DNA of 43,191 nt from Lentisphaeria bacterium. Its GTDB lineage: Bacteria > Verrucomicrobiota > Lentisphaeria > Victivallales > Victivallaceae. The notes below the pieces were generated by a model. The model was given only the letters and a program-made list of their open reading frames with translations, had not been told where the DNA came from and did not search any database. The DNA is taken from assembly GCA_017504585.1 (NCBI GenBank), contig JAFVQX010000099.1, forward strand, positions 1 to 43,191. The letters are read 5' to 3'. This document shows positions 8,801 to 20,000 of the stretch, piece after piece (position 1 is the stretch's first letter; each line of letters begins with the position of its first letter). The position numbers were made by a program, and so were the translations under genes.

Positions 8801-10495
8801 GCGGTTGGGGGGATAGGCAACTTTATCCACATTTTTATTATCCAGCTTTACTGTGACCATAGAGCCGATTTTTTCGGGCAGAATATCGTTGGCTTTAACA
8901 GTTATCTTGCCGATAACTCCGGCAAAGTTGCCGCCGATCGTCATATCAGCTTCGCCTTGCATGGGTTTGGCTGAAATCACTTTGCCGGTGGCTTGATTAT
9001 CCACATACAAAGCGCCTTGCGTACCGTTCATGGCAAAGGTTATGGTGCTGGTGGTGTTGGCAGCAAGGACTTTTTCCGCTTTAAGCGTTTTGTTGTTGTA
9101 AGCAGCGATCACCGAACCATCTGCAGTGGTGCTGATCTTGAGTTTGCCCCAAGTAATAAGATCACTGTCGGCAAGTTTTTCCGGCTTGACCATGAAACTC
9201 AACAATGTGTTGGCAGCAACATTTTTGACCGTAACGTTTTTACCGGCAGAGAATTTGTAAAAATTGCCCGTTACCCGGCGGTCTTCATTTACGATAAGAG
9301 CTTTATCCGCCGGCAGCGGCAGATTGTTTTGCAGTTTCTGATAGTTTGCCTTGATTTCTGCTGCACTCAAGGCGCGTTTGGCAATACGCACCACGGCGAT
9401 CTTGCCTTTGAAATCATGTTTTGACCACCCCATGGAATTGCCGATATAGAGGGGGGTGTTGGGTTTGTAGCCGGGTATACTGTTGCCTTTATTGGTACGC
9501 ATGACTTTGCCGTCCCGGTACATAACAAGTTTATCTTTAGTGCCGGTCAAGGCGTAATAGTGGTATTTGTTGAGTTCCAAAGCGGTGTAAACTCTGCCTC
9601 CGGCATTTTTGCCTTGGGTATTGATCACATAGCTGTCAAAATCTTTAGCACTGAAGAATTTGGGATAGCCGAAAATTCCCCGCATAAGAACAGCGTACCC
9701 GCCATTGGGTATTTCGGGCAGGGCGTAAACTTCCAGCGTAAAACCCTCTTTGCCCCAATCCGGTACATTGTTTATGGCAACGCGTTTTTTGGCAGGGAAC
9801 TGCCACGCATTGTCCGGGGCGGGAGCTTTTTCTACGCCGGAGAGAGTAAGTTCATTTACTTTATTGCAGGAGCTGGCAGTTGCAGCAAATTCCCGCCGAT
9901 CCTGATTGAAAATCAGACTTTTTTCCACCGCCAGCGGCTTATTGGCTTGCAGCAAAGCGTAGTTGGCTTGGACTTCGGCTTTGCTCAACGCCCGGTTGTG
10001 GAGCCGCACCATGGCGATCTCGCCCTGAAAATTTTTTGCCCAGCCCAGAGAGTGACCGATGTTCAAAGTGTTTTTTGCATTGTAAACCGGAATGCCCGGA
10101 ACTTTGTTGACCCGCATGACTTTGCCGTCCCGGTAGGCAATGCTCTGAACCTTGTCGCCGGTAAGAACATAGTAGTGATAATTATTGGGCACAAGTTTGG
10201 TGTAGACCCGTCCGGCGGCATTCTTTTTGCCGGATTCGGGCGTAATCAGGTAGCAGTCGATATTTTTATCTTTGCGGATATTGGGGTAGCCGAAACTGCC
10301 CCGCATAAGTACGGCGTAACCGGCATCGTCAGCGGCGGGTTTTGCCCAGACTTCCAGAGAAAACCCCTCTTTTCCCCAGTCGGGGATATTTTTTAAACTG
10401 ACACCTTTTTTTGCCGGAAAACTCCACGGCGCAGCCAATAAACTCATTGTCGACAAAGTGATTGCCGCAATGACTGAATAACGGAACAATTTCAT
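5870..10495 (-). CDS. Giant secreted glycoside-hydrolase-like protein with tandem LamG-type domains
   Basis: A 1541-residue exported protein. A signal peptide (about 1-21) is followed by two homologous concanavalin-type (LamG-like) domains. They start near W24 and W231, repeat at about 207 residues, and each carries FPAKK, PDWGKEGF, YAVLMRG and YRDGKVMR. A partial third beta-domain (about 405-550) and a long beta-rich region follow. A probable TIM-barrel lies at about 1040-1320. Candidate acidic catalytic residues are D1199 (AYIDQI) and E1246 (AISEGKTQ). A small C-terminal beta domain ends the protein. The layout resembles unassigned glycoside-hydrolase-like families; I cannot name a GH family or substrate. 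AAGGAG precedes the ATG. It is the last gene after the regulator and pseudopilin genes, 29 bp behind the latter. Confidence 0.8.
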   Translation of the reverse strand: MKLFRYSVIAAITLSTMSLLAAPWSFPAKKGVSLKNIPDWGKEGFSLEVWAKPAADDAGYAVLMRGSFGYPNIRKDKNIDCYLITPESGKKNAAGRVYTKLVPNNYHYYVLTGDKVQSIAYRDGKVMRVNKVPGIPVYNAKNTLNIGHSLGWAKNFQGEIAMVRLHNRALSKAEVQANYALLQANKPLAVEKSLIFNQDRREFAATASSCNKVNELTLSGVEKAPAPDNAWQFPAKKRVAINNVPDWGKEGFTLEVYALPEIPNGGYAVLMRGIFGYPKFFSAKDFDSYVINTQGKNAGGRVYTALELNKYHYYALTGTKDKLVMYRDGKVMRTNKGNSIPGYKPNTPLYIGNSMGWSKHDFKGKIAVVRIAKRALSAAEIKANYQKLQNNLPLPADKALIVNEDRRVTGNFYKFSAGKNVTVKNVAANTLLSFMVKPEKLADSDLITWGKLKISTTADGSVIAAYNNKTLKAEKVLAANTTSTITFAMNGTQGALYVDNQATGKVISAKPMQGEADMTIGGNFAGVIGKITVKANDILPEKIGSMVTVKLDNKNVDKVAYPPNRHLVGRTEYIKSIINFDDLTGWKMSYTSGAVKPTITRSKEEPLWSDYVLRTEFCKGEFPTPTAKVVLTPPAPIKITEDFDSIAIWRCATAYGMPRPALRYSIQYRNSNGELCDSGNMGGMLETGWGIHMNPINPMVKAPAEIVSITFTGFNETKRVTYFDSLHVYKRPQGKLTDARLMSFKELGIPTRPETILPTASEKGKVTLSKTAKGWKFESVNPSGKKLVFDILPATGTLGDIVCTYKNQTFKPMDGGGLYWALDNQYPVKPESLLAPNSKQIKAKLKNFVQKGNKLTLYWLYTIGKDVYSSTWILEVIDNTLIADIRSSSKMVGEFKFGAITGISGKVIVVPYLNIGRWAHRSNPPGIFADTKNNIYISQFVDWYNSDASGLFGDSSSTPGGKYVLNLVTSDHRWVADPNDKSDPHKVVRSASIINGGSFYWPKTDGERNASRDRIMVTVNENVASVLPNIPNPKRKYLKDTAEAVWATRMWYCRLPYMSYFDEEFAQWQEAKDYGMENLFVRMHGNVSRMYYPRRSGSPSGFIKDFVEPQIGGDAKMAEFFSKMKKLDYRVGIYTDPMVLSPLARDAWDLDMLNLDPNGNWIYSSGNAKQTKVTRQVILQKKFNAIYKKKFAPNCAYIDQITCPPFWRYTDYDARTPEAGKLSAPYRALAESLLVEEADFGPAISEGKTQLFYAGLCDSYAQPQRMYMDVIPDFNLRKLHTMNNDCGFELGWINYKGAKGGTPQKWSYKLLAYEHIYGNIAHIFGNYHGAPLNPLPDYFIRSYFLIQPAQKYYALTPIKDIFYNVNGKLGKLEDAIAADTLSCNQVKIVYENGLAVAANLNDKENFEVTLHGKKYILPPEGFAAYLPGKVETYSALNKAGKRSDLMKEGNLIYIAGNPDIAEISAQYDYTLRKKGETLELTPAPFKKAETVTMQVPFSGQAKVLSLDRKGNTLAQSSIAVKDGKLQLPIDGKAFRYLVSRN

Positions 10496-10524
10496 TTTAT
10501 TAAAGAACTCCTTATACTTGTAAA

Positions 10525-11241
10525 TTAAAGGGCATCAAAAAAGTCAAAGTCTTTGGCTTGCCAGCTTGTATCACGGGCAGTGGTGCGGAAACTTTTCAAA
10601 GACCCGCTCTTGACTTCGCCGCCGATTTTCAGAACATTTATTGCATCCGGGTGGTTATCCGGTACAGCGGTACTGACCTTGAAGGGATAAACATCAAAGA
10701 CAATGGCGTTATTGGGTTCATGGGCAAGTGTCCAACGATGATATTTTTCTTCCAGAGAAACATACCGGTTGATGTTGTACCAATAGCTGGTATCAATATT
10801 GCCCCCGTTTATTACATAGTTGGTGTTGTCCGAAGGGCACTGGTAGTAGGGTTTCATATTTACATAATTGGTGTTGACATCTTTAGCGGCAATATGGCTC
10901 TGGAAATATCCGCCGTTGTAAAGAAACCAGAACGGTGAATTGCTGGAGCCGCCGCCGGAGCGGCCATTGACCTTTTCAGCAGTAGGGGAAGTGCTGGAGT
11001 TGGGCAGAAAATCACCGTGGGCCCCGGCGTACATGTGTACTGCCAAGCCGATCTGCTTGAGTTTACCGATACAGTTGGAGCTTCTTGCCCGCTCCCGGGC
11101 GGCGGAAAGGGCGGGCAAAAGCATTGCCGCTAAAATTGCAATAATGGCAATTACCACCAAAAGTTCGATCAGCGTAAAGCCGAAGCCCATGGGCTTCCTG
11201 TGGAGCACTCCACAGGAAAGAGTGTGTTCGTTGTGTTTCAT
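10525..11241 (-). CDS. Prepilin-type N-terminal cleavage/methylation protein (H-X9-DG type)
   Basis: A 238-residue pseudopilin. The type IV prepilin signature [17 protein letters not shown] starts at G21, with cleavage expected after G21 and Glu at +5, leaving an N-terminal membrane/assembly helix. The C-terminal half is variable, with an [12 protein letters not shown] segment that fits the H-X9-DG motif of this processing-associated class, with D replaced by G. These proteins are greatly expanded in Lentisphaerota and relatives and their role is unsettled. The long leader is odd: codons for LHRKPMG lie in two adjoining DNA palindromes (11182-11218). It is 27 bp behind the regulator and 29 bp ahead of the giant hydrolase gene, so the three are probably one operon. 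A good ribosome site (CAGGAG) precedes the start. Confidence 0.9.
   Translation of the reverse strand: MKHNEHTLSCGVLHRKPMGFGFTLIELLVVIAIIAILAAMLLPALSAARERARSSNCIGKLKQIGLAVHMYAGAHGDFLPNSSTSPTAEKVNGRSGGGSSNSPFWFLYNGGYFQSHIAAKDVNTNYVNMKPYYQCPSDNTNYVINGGNIDTSYWYNINRYVSLEEKYHRWTLAHEPNNAIVFDVYPFKVSTAVPDNHPDAINVLKIGGEVKSGSLKSFRTTARDTSWQAKDFDFFDAL
11182..11218. repeat. Two overlapping palindromes in the pseudopilin leader
   Basis: GAAGCCCATGGGCTTC (11182-11197) is a perfect 16-bp palindrome. It overlaps a second inverted repeat with 11-bp arms, TTCCTGTGGAG and CTCCACAGGAA (11195-11205 and 11208-11218), with a 2-bp centre. Both lie inside coding sequence, and the second pseudopilin gene in the window lacks them. 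Confidence 0.85.
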
Positions 11242-11268
11242 TTTTCTCTCCTGTTTATTTATTGGTTT

Positions 11269-12336
11269 TTATATTGTTTTATTCATTCTTGCAGTAAGCT
11301 GCTTGTACTTATATTCATAAAACTTTACATCGCACTGTTGTTTTATCCCACGGGGCGGAGCTGTGCTGTGGCGTCTTACATGACACAACAGTTGCCAGAC
11401 TTTGTGTGCCAGATTGCAATATCCCTGCTGGGTATAAAATAACATCGGAGTTTCTTTTGAGCCGTTACGGTCATGAGTTACCAGAAAATCCGTATTGGCG
11501 ATCCCTCCGGCAGTAAGCAAATCAGCCAGCTGTTGGCGGCTGTTATCCAAAACCCACACTGCATCGGGCAGTTTCTTGAGCGAGCAAAGATGGGCGGCAT
11601 ATTTTTCCGCATTTCCCCAATCGCTTTCCGGAAACGCATCCAAGTCGCGGTTGAATAAGGAGTAACTGCGTTTGACAGCCCGGAAATCGTACATGAGTGC
11701 AGTGTGATTATCCGATAGCCCTGCCTGGGGTTTGGTCCAGAAAATATCCAGTTTCCGGGCTCCCCGCATAAGCATATTGCCTACAAAATCGTTGAAAATT
11801 TCCATATGATCCCAATCCACCCAGTTTATTTCCACGCCTTCCGGCGGGCGGTTGGCACTTACGAAGGGTATATTTTGTTTTTTCAGTAAATCAGCAGCTT
11901 CTATCTGAAAACTGCTGTAAGTAAAAATCACCGCATCGTGGCTGTTGAGCCGGTTGTCGGCTATTATATCAACGATATTTTCCCGGTTGATATCGCAGGG
12001 TATAAGCTCAAATCCGGCTTCGGCAATATATTCAGCAAGTTTGATATGCAATATATCTGTATGCAAAGTTTCGCTTATTTTCGGAGCAACCAAAACTATG
12101 CGCACCGGGTATTGAGCAACTTCGGATGCCGCAGAGCAAATAGCTGTGCCGTGAAAAGTCGGCGTAATGCAATTCAGGTTTTTAAGTTCGGTAAAAACCT
12201 TGTGCATGGTGCGGCTGGATACTTGGAATTCTTCCATAAGCTGCCGCCGGGAGGGCAGACGGTCAGCGTATACACCGTCGGCAATACGCGCTTTCAGTAC
12301 GCTGGTGATTTTCTGATATTTTACGGAGGCTGGCAT
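11269..12336 (-). CDS. GntR-type winged helix / LacI-type sensor regulator (cassette 1)
   Basis: A 355-residue regulator. Residues about 5-68 form a GntR-type winged helix (LPSRRQLMEEFQVSSRTMHKVFTEL). The rest resembles the periplasmic-binding-protein-like sugar sensor of LacI proteins: VRIVLVAPKISETLH, the DAVIFTYSSF turn and VSANRPP. I chose the ATG at 12336 because GGGAG lies 7 bp upstream; an in-frame ATG at 12378 would extend it into the promoter. It is transcribed first in a probable operon with the pseudopilin and giant hydrolase, so it likely senses a breakdown product and controls the cassette. A consensus TTGACA promoter with a tandem 11-bp repeat lies upstream, fitting autoregulation. 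The ligand is unknown. Confidence 0.85.
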   Translation of the reverse strand: MPASVKYQKITSVLKARIADGVYADRLPSRRQLMEEFQVSSRTMHKVFTELKNLNCITPTFHGTAICSAASEVAQYPVRIVLVAPKISETLHTDILHIKLAEYIAEAGFELIPCDINRENIVDIIADNRLNSHDAVIFTYSSFQIEAADLLKKQNIPFVSANRPPEGVEINWVDWDHMEIFNDFVGNMLMRGARKLDIFWTKPQAGLSDNHTALMYDFRAVKRSYSLFNRDLDAFPESDWGNAEKYAAHLCSLKKLPDAVWVLDNSRQQLADLLTAGGIANTDFLVTHDRNGSKETPMLFYTQQGYCNLAHKVWQLLCHVRRHSTAPPRGIKQQCDVKFYEYKYKQLTARMNKTI

Positions 12337-12368
12337 GACAATACTCCCAATCAACTTGTCTTGCTGAT

Positions 12369-12397
12369 ATTTTAACACATTCTCAAGAGCTTGTCAA
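12369..12397 (-). promoter_or_regulatory. Promoter of cassette 1
   Basis: On the minus strand TTGACA (12392-12397), a 17-bp spacer and TAAAAT (12369-12374). The -35 is a perfect consensus. Confidence 0.75.
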
Positions 12398-12404
12398 GAG
12401 CTTG
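12383..12404. promoter_or_regulatory. Tandem 11-bp repeat over the cassette 1 -35, probable operator
   Basis: TCAAGAGCTTG occurs twice back to back (12383-12393, 12394-12404). Each unit has CAAG/CTTG inverted arms, and the 11-bp spacing puts both on the same helix face. The pair covers the -35 box and part of the spacer, as expected for a repressor site of the regulator encoded just downstream. Confidence 0.55.
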
Positions 12405-12569
12405 TGCGGGGAAAATACATGTTGTTTTGTGCTGAAAAAGTAAGCCGCCGGAACTGCTTGCTTTTGCCTTGAAGTTTATTTATGCGGCGGTTTAACGGGG
12501 AATTTTGCGATTTTTTGCAAGTTTTTGCTCCGTTTTGAGAAAAAATCTTCATTTTTGCACACTTATCAG
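12405..12569. other. Upstream region between cassette 1 and lpd
   Basis: No gene is visible. AAGCCGCC (about 12445) and GGCGGTTT (about 12487) can pair across about 34 nt with one G-U wobble that exists only in a plus-strand transcript. I see no recognised riboswitch. Confidence 0.4.
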
Positions 12570-12598
12570 TTGCAAGCTTGCCAAAGTTGTGGTATTTT
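12570..12598 (+). promoter_or_regulatory. Promoter of lpd
   Basis: TTGCAA (12570-12575), a 17-bp spacer and TATTTT (12593-12598) with an upstream TGG (extended -10). The sequence TGTGGTATTTTAATTG is identical to that in front of the olsB-like gene at 40681-40694. Confidence 0.7.
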
Positions 12599-12661
12599 AA
12601 TTGATGTAGAAGTATAAATTTTTTTTAACTCTTTAAATAAATAATCAGGAGATGATTGATT

Positions 12662-14062
12662 ATGGCTATGGAAAAATTTGATGTGTGTGTTATCGGTGCC
12701 GGCCCCGGCGGTTATGTTGCAGCGATCAAAGCCGGTCAGAAGGGTTTGAAAACTGCTCTGATCGAAAAGGGCAACTTCGGCGGTACCTGTCTGAATATCG
12801 GTTGTATACCTACCAAGACCCTGATTGCCAGTGCGGAAGTTCTGCACTCTGCCCGTCATGCCGCTGACTTCGGCGTGGAGATCTCCGGCGAGATCAAACC
12901 CAACTGGACAAAGATGCTCAAACGCAAGGATGAAGTCCTTGATAAACTCCGCGGCGGTATTGCCGGTTTGCTCAAGGCTGCCGGTGTAACTGTTTTCAAA
13001 GGTACTGCCAGCTTTATGAACCGTCAGAGCGTGATGGTTGCCGATGGCGAAAATGCCGGAACCACTGTTCAGGCCAAAAACTTCATCATTGCCGTCGGTT
13101 CCGCTTCGCTGGTGCCGGGCTTTATCCCCCAGAGCCCCAGAATCATTACCTCCACCGAACTTTTGAGTATTCCCAAAGTGCCCAAGAGTCTGCTGGTGCT
13201 GGGCGGCGGTGTTATCGGCTGCGAATTTGCCTGTCTGTTTGCTGAAATGGGTACCGAAGTAACGGTTGTGGAAATGCTGCCTTCCATTCTGCCCCCCGTG
13301 GATCGTGAACTGGGCAAGACCCTTGCCAAGAGCATGGAAGCCAAGGGCATCAAAATTATGACCGGGGCTCCGCTGGGCGACATCAAAGCCACCAGTAAGG
13401 GCGTGACCGGTATGGTGGGCGATACCAAAGTTTCTGCCGAATACCTTCTGGTTTCCATCGGCAGAAAATCGGTTGCCGGTGAACTCAATCTGGGTGCTGC
13501 CGGTGTGCAGACCAACGAACGCGGCTGGATCCCGGTCAACGAATATGCCCAGACCAATATACCCAACATCTACGCCATCGGCGACGCTACCGGTAAAGGT
13601 ATGCTTGCCCACTGGGCTTCCGCACAGGCAGTTGCCGCGGTGGATACCATTGCCGGAAACCGCACCGCGCTGGCTGGCGATCAGATCCCCGGCGCTATCT
13701 TCACCACTCCCGAAATCGGTTCGCTGGGTGCCAGCGAAGAACAGCTCAAGGAAAAGGGCGTTGCTTACAAAGTCGGTAAGTTCCCCTTCGCCGCGCTGGG
13801 TAAAGCCATGGCGATCAACGAAACCGAAGGTTTTGTCAAGATCCTCGCCGATGCCCAGACCGACGCCGTGCTGGGTGTGCACATCATCGGGCCTCACGCC
13901 ACTGATTTGATTGCCGAAGCCGCTCCGGTAATGAAGATGGAATGCACCGCCCGTGAACTGGGTAAATCCATCCACGCTCACCCGACCATCGGCGAAGCTA
14001 TTATGGAAGCTGCTCACGCTGTCCACGGCGAAAGCGCCCATATCCCCACCCGCCGCCGGTAA
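12662..14062 (+). CDS. lpd: Dihydrolipoyl dehydrogenase
   Basis: A 466-residue flavoprotein disulfide oxidoreductase that reoxidises dihydrolipoamide in 2-oxoacid dehydrogenase or glycine cleavage complexes using NAD+. The FAD-binding GAGPGGYVAA, the redox disulfide GGTCLNIGC (C43, C48), the NAD-binding VLGGGVIGCEFA, the second FAD motif IYAIGDATG and the C-terminal active-site HPTIGE (H440, E445) are all present. The length is normal. The ATG at 12662 is chosen because AGGAG lies 10 bp upstream; a TTG six bases earlier is less likely. None of the partner E1/E2 subunits is nearby, so it probably serves complexes encoded elsewhere. It shares a transcript with the small monooxygenase-type gene 10 bp downstream. 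Confidence 0.95.
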   Translation: MAMEKFDVCVIGAGPGGYVAAIKAGQKGLKTALIEKGNFGGTCLNIGCIPTKTLIASAEVLHSARHAADFGVEISGEIKPNWTKMLKRKDEVLDKLRGGIAGLLKAAGVTVFKGTASFMNRQSVMVADGENAGTTVQAKNFIIAVGSASLVPGFIPQSPRIITSTELLSIPKVPKSLLVLGGGVIGCEFACLFAEMGTEVTVVEMLPSILPPVDRELGKTLAKSMEAKGIKIMTGAPLGDIKATSKGVTGMVGDTKVSAEYLLVSIGRKSVAGELNLGAAGVQTNERGWIPVNEYAQTNIPNIYAIGDATGKGMLAHWASAQAVAAVDTIAGNRTALAGDQIPGAIFTTPEIGSLGASEEQLKEKGVAYKVGKFPFAALGKAMAINETEGFVKILADAQTDAVLGVHIIGPHATDLIAEAAPVMKMECTARELGKSIHAHPTIGEAIMEAAHAVHGESAHIPTRRR

Positions 14063-17000
14063 GGAAAAAACAATGAATAACGAAATAACCATCATCGTAC
14101 CCATATACTTCAAGCCGGAAACTGCCGCCAAAGGCAGAGAACGCTTGCTGGCTCTTGCCGCCAGAACGCATAAGGAAGCGGGCAATATCATGTACCGCAT
14201 CCACGAAGTTCCCGGCAAGGCAGAACAGTATATGATCTACGAAAAGTGGCAGGATCAGGCGGCGTTGGACTATCACATGTCGCAGGATTATCTCTTGAGC
14301 TTTCTGGCAGATGAGGAAAAACTCTTTGCCGGAGAGGTAAAAGGTACGATCTGTTCGGAAATTCCTGTTGATTGATTTGTTTTTTGTAAAAAAGAGCGTT
14401 ATATTAACCGGGAGAGCCATTTTACGGTGGTTCTTCCGGTTTTGCTTTTAACCAAACTTATAAATAAAGAGGTATAATCTATGGCTATTCTTACTGCCCG
14501 CGGCGGCAACGGTACAGCTGTATCGGAAGCCGAAGTCAAAGCTATGCTCGTTGAGTTGCTCGACAAAATCAACAAGCCCATGAAAAAGGTGCTGCTGCTG
14601 CCCCCCGACCACACCCGTTTGAACTCCTTTGCCGGACCCATTACGGCAATGCTTTACGAAATGCTCACTGCCCGCGGTGCTGAACAGATCGACGTGATGC
14701 CCGCACTGGGTACTCATGCGGCTATGACCGAAGCCGAACTCAAAATGATGTTTGGCGACGCTATACCCATGAGTGCATTCAAAGTCCACGACTGGCGCAA
14801 CGATGTGGTGGAAGTCGGGACCGTTTCCGGCGAACTCATCAAAGAGTGGAGCGAAGGCAAGCTGGATTACGATGTCAAAGCCATGGTCAACAAAATCGTG
14901 TTCGATGGCTATGATGTGATCTTCTCCCCCGGTCAGGTGGTTCCTCACGAAGTGGTGGGTATGGCCAACTATACCAAAAACATCATGGTGGGTATCGGCG
15001 GCAGTGATATGATCAACAAGTCCCACTTTGTCGGGGCTTCCTGCAATATGGAAAAAATCATGGGGCAGGCGGACTCTCCGGTGCGTAAGCTCTTTAATTA
15101 CGCAGTGCAGAACTTCCTTGCCGAATTGCCCATTTGCTATATCCAGACTGTCCGCAGCCGGGGTGCCGATGGAGCTATGCAGACCGACTGCATCTACGCA
15201 AGTTTTGACGACAGTGCCTACCTTGCTGCGGTGAAAGTGGCACAGGAAACCAACCTTACCTTGCTGGATAAGCCCCTTAAAAAGGTGGTGGTCTGGCTGG
15301 ATCCTGATGAATTCAAAAGCACCTGGCTGGGCAACAAATCCGTGTACCGTACCCGTATGGCCATCGACGACGACGGCGATTTGATCGTGCTGGCTCCGGC
15401 GCTGAAAGAGTTTGGCGAAGATAAGGAAATCGACCGCCTGCTCCGCAAATACGGCTACCACGGCACCCCCGCCACGCTGGAAGCTGTTAAGAACAACGAA
15501 GATCTGCGGAACAATCTGGGCGCCGCTGCCCACATGATCCACGGTTCCAGCGAAGGCAGATTCCGCATCACCTACTGCCCCGGCGAACACATGAGCCGCG
15601 AAGAGATCGAAGGCGTGGGCTTCAACTACGGCGATCTGGAAGAAATGATGAAAAAATACGATGTCAAGAACCTGAAAGACGGCTTCAACACCGTCAACGG
15701 CGAAGAAGTATTTTACATCAGCAACCCCGCACTGGGCCTGTGGGCGGTAAGAGATAAATTTTACAGCAAATAAGCTGAAGTTTATCTTGCAGAATAAAAT
15801 CAGAGAGCTGTTGCCGGATCAGTCCGGCAGCAGCTCTTTTTTGATTTTGAAAAAATCTTCCGATCAACTGCAAATCTCTGTACCTGCAAAAAATTGGAGA
15901 AAAATTTTATATTGCTCTTGACAAGGTGCAAGTTTTGTTATATATTGTAGTATATACTACGACTGATGATATATACTTCGTGAGGATTGTATGGCAAAGT
16001 ATCAGGATGTTTATCTTGAGATAGCAGAAAAGATCGTTAATGGCGAACTTGCAGCCGGAACCCGGATGCCCTCTGGGGTGGAGCTTGCCCGGCAATATGA
16101 TATAAGTTATATAACCGCCCGGAAAGTTTATGAGCTGCTGTGCCGCAACCGTTTGGTGGAATCCCGACCGCGACAGGGATTTTTTGTGCATGATACTGAT
16201 CAGGAGTTGTTTTGCCCGGAGCAAAAATTGCAGTTGGGCAAGGTTGGGTTGCTTTTGAGTATGACCGACTCTGTTTATTGTGATTTTTATAATCAGCTTT
16301 TATTGCGGTTGTTGTCGGAAGGTCATGCCCCGGTATCGTTGGGTTACAGCTGGATGATGAAAAATTATTCCCACGATCAAGCTAAAGCACTCTTGTTGAG
16401 CTATGCCGGTTCGGGGGTGGAAACATTGATAATCCGCGGTGACGGTCATTTCCCTTACAAAGCGTTGTGGGAAGTGCGGAAAGCGTTTCGCAAGATAATT
16501 TTTGTAATGTTTTACTCCGGAGATATTCCCTTCGACGGAGCCGATAAAGTGCTGTTTGATATGCGCTGCGCAGGACAGTTGGCTGCAGAATATCTGCTGG
16601 AAAACTGCTTTAATAAATTTGTATTCATCACCCAGGAACCCGCCGGGGAGGAAATACGCCGCAAACATGGAGTATGCAGCAAGCTCTTTGACTTGGATAT
16701 GCTTGACGGCGTGGAGGATGTCTGCAATAAAAACAATATCAATTTTTATAACTCCGGCAGAATTATTGCCAAAAATATGCCGTCGGCAAATACCGGATAC
16801 GATTTACGGAAAAACATCATCGAAGCCATCGAAAGCAACTGTAACGCTTTTGTCTGTATGAACGACATCCGGGCGTTGGCGGTTTATCAGGCGGCAACCG
16901 AGATCGGTATAAAGATTGGTAAAGATATTGGCGTGGTTGGTAACTTCAATACTCCGTTGGGAGAAAATTTATCGCCGGGGCTGACCACGATCGATCTTAA

Positions 17001-20000
17001 TATATCTTTGCTGGTGGAAGGAGTGGCGAGTGCTCTTGCCGGTAATTCCAATAACAGCACAATATATATTCAACCGAAGATCATAAAGCGCAAATAGGAA
17101 AGGAGCGTTGGTTATGAGAAGGCGTTTTCAAAGGAAAGTGCGATCATTTACTTTGATCGAACTGCTGGTGGTTATTGCGATTATTGCCATACTTGCAGCA
17201 ATGCTGCTGCCGGCTCTTTCAACGGCACGGGAGTCGGCACGGGAGAGTAACTGCCGGGGAAAACTTAAACAGCTTGCGTTGGCAACAAGTATGTATTCCG
17301 GAGATAATCACGATTACTTTCATTATTGCGACCCCAATCATGGTTCCGGAAACAGCAATACCAATGGCAGCTGTTATCACGATTACGGATTGAATCAATG
17401 GTGGCCCGGATACAAATATCATAATGTGTGGTATATAAATCAGGCGCTGCTTTATCTGGAGTTTGACGGCTGGCGCACCCCGGGCGAAGTCAATGCCTCA
17501 TATTGCGATTCGGCAGAAAATACTCAAGATGCAGCTACACAAAAAGCCTACGGCAGTATAAGCTATTATTACAACGGTCAGCTTTGTACCGAAGTTTCCG
17601 GCGGTAAAATCGTTCGCGGCACCGCGACTATGGGGTCGGTGAGTGATCCAACAAAAATGATCATGTACGGCGAAAATAAAACTGCCGCCAAGCGGGTTTA
17701 TCTGATACCGTACCGCACCAACGATAAAAATAAAGTTGCAGGTGCTGTAAGCGATAACTATGGTACTTTACATGGCGGAAAAAAACGAAGTAACGCAGCG
17801 ATGTGTGATGGTTCAGTAGCTTCGCTGACCAATGCCCAGTTCAAAGAAGTTGAACGATACGGGTTTGAGGATTGATATTCCAATAATTTAATTGAAAGGC
17901 AATATAATGAAAAAACTTTTGACAGCGGCACTGCTTGCCGGGGCAGCTTTTTCCGGCATGACTGATGTTGTACTGGAACGGTTCGACGACCCGAAAATGA
18001 CAACCGGAACGATCATACCCGGTGGTGGGGCAGAAATAATTCTTTCCGGCGGAGTTGAACGCGGTGCATTGAAGGCTGTGGGGCAGAAGAAAAATCTGCA
18101 ATATATTTACAGTCACGATGTTTACGGTAAACCCGGTGATAAATTTGCAGTGGCATTGAACTATACCAGCACCGCTCCGGTAGCCAATAATTTTATGGTA
18201 TTGGTACTTTATCAGACCAAAGATAAAGGCAAGACCATCGGCAGCAGTTATTTTAAATTGGGTTTGAGCATGACCCGCTGGACGCACCGGCAGTTTGAGA
18301 TAACTTTGCCGGAAGGGGCAACTAAAGCTATCGTTATGCTGCGGTTGGTAAATGTGCCGGCAGCCGGAGAAGTCAAGGTGGATTTTTTCCGCATAGCTCC
18401 CATTGTGGATGGTAGTGCCAAAGGTATTGATCTTGAGTCGTTTGATACGACTTTTGATGGATGGCAATTCGATAAACATCTGATTTTTGACCATTTTATG
18501 CCCGGCAGGGGCGGCAAAGTGGTCAACGAATGGCGTGAAGCCAAAGTCGGCGAAGCATTCTTTCAGGCCGAGGGGTCCGGCGAGCCTATGCAGTACGCTC
18601 TTTATATTGACAATATAAGAGTTAAACCCACCAGTAATTATGTGTTTGAAGCGTGGTACAAAGCCACCAGTAATTTTCAGTTCCACGCTAACGGCATGCT
18701 CATATTTTTCTACAAGGATAAAAATGGCAAAGCTTTGGGACAGAGTCGCTTTCACATCCGCCCGACCAACAATGAATGGAAAGAACTTCTGCATACTTTT
18801 ACCACGCCGGAAAATTGTGCATTTGTGGATATCGGTTTGAACATGCGTAAGATGAAGCCGGAAGATAAGATCAAACTTGACCACATCCGTTTTAAAAATG
18901 CCGGCGATAAACTCTATGTAAAAACTGAAACCACTTCTGCAACCGCTAAAATGCAGGTAACTACCGCCTTGACCGGTAATCTTAAAAGTTCTGATATCGC
19001 TTCCGGAAAGTTCACCATTTTGTCTAAAGATAAACAGCCGCTGAAGGTCATTGCCACTGCCGCCGGAGTTACCCGGCTGGAAATCGACCTCAAAACTTTG
19101 CCCGATGGGGAATATTATATCAAACCTGAAATTACCCTCAAAGATGGCAGAGTATTTGATGCTGCCGAAGAATTTTTCAGCGTTTACAATCACCCGGACT
19201 GGCTTAATGATATTGGTATACAAAAGCCGGAAATGCCGGCTCCACAGCCGTGGAAAAACCTTATCGCAGCCGGTAAAAATACTGTTGGCAACTGGAATGG
19301 AAAAATCTTTTTTGCCGAAAATGGTATGATAAAAAATATTCATGCCGGGAATGGCGATATTTTCCGGCACCCGATGCTGTTGACCGTAAACGCAGCAGAG
19401 CCGAAGCTTGCCATGAGCGAGTTTGCTGTTAACCCCAGTTCTGCTTCGGCGAAACTTTCCGGAAAATGCGGTGACTTGCTGTTGAACGGAAAACTTACCA
19501 GCGATTATGCGGGATTTACCCGTTACACCATAACGGTCAAGGCTCTTAAAGATAGTGCACTTGATGAGTTCAAAATTGAATTGCCGGTGGTGGATTCAGA
19601 CTTTGTCAGCCGTACCGATGGATCGTGGTCAAATGTCGGATCGCTGGCGTTGAACGAGATCAAAAACTTCACCAGCAAAGATTTCTACGATAATATCATG
19701 CTGGGCACTATTGACCGGGGGGTAAGCTTTTTTCTCTCCCGGTTGGAACCCGCCAGTAAACGCAAGTTCGGCCGCAACTGGCTTTATGTGGATAAAAACA
19801 CCATGCGTGTAAATCTGGTTGGGGAAAAGATACGGCTTAAAGCCGGGGAAAGTAAAGTTTTTGATTTTGCGATTTGTGCTTTCCCTTACCGTCCTGCCGA
19901 AAACAACTGGCGAAAATTGCGTTTTCGTGCCGGAAAAAACAGCAATCTGGATTTGGTATGGCAGACCAGCAGCATGTTCAAATATGCCGGAAGTCTGGCA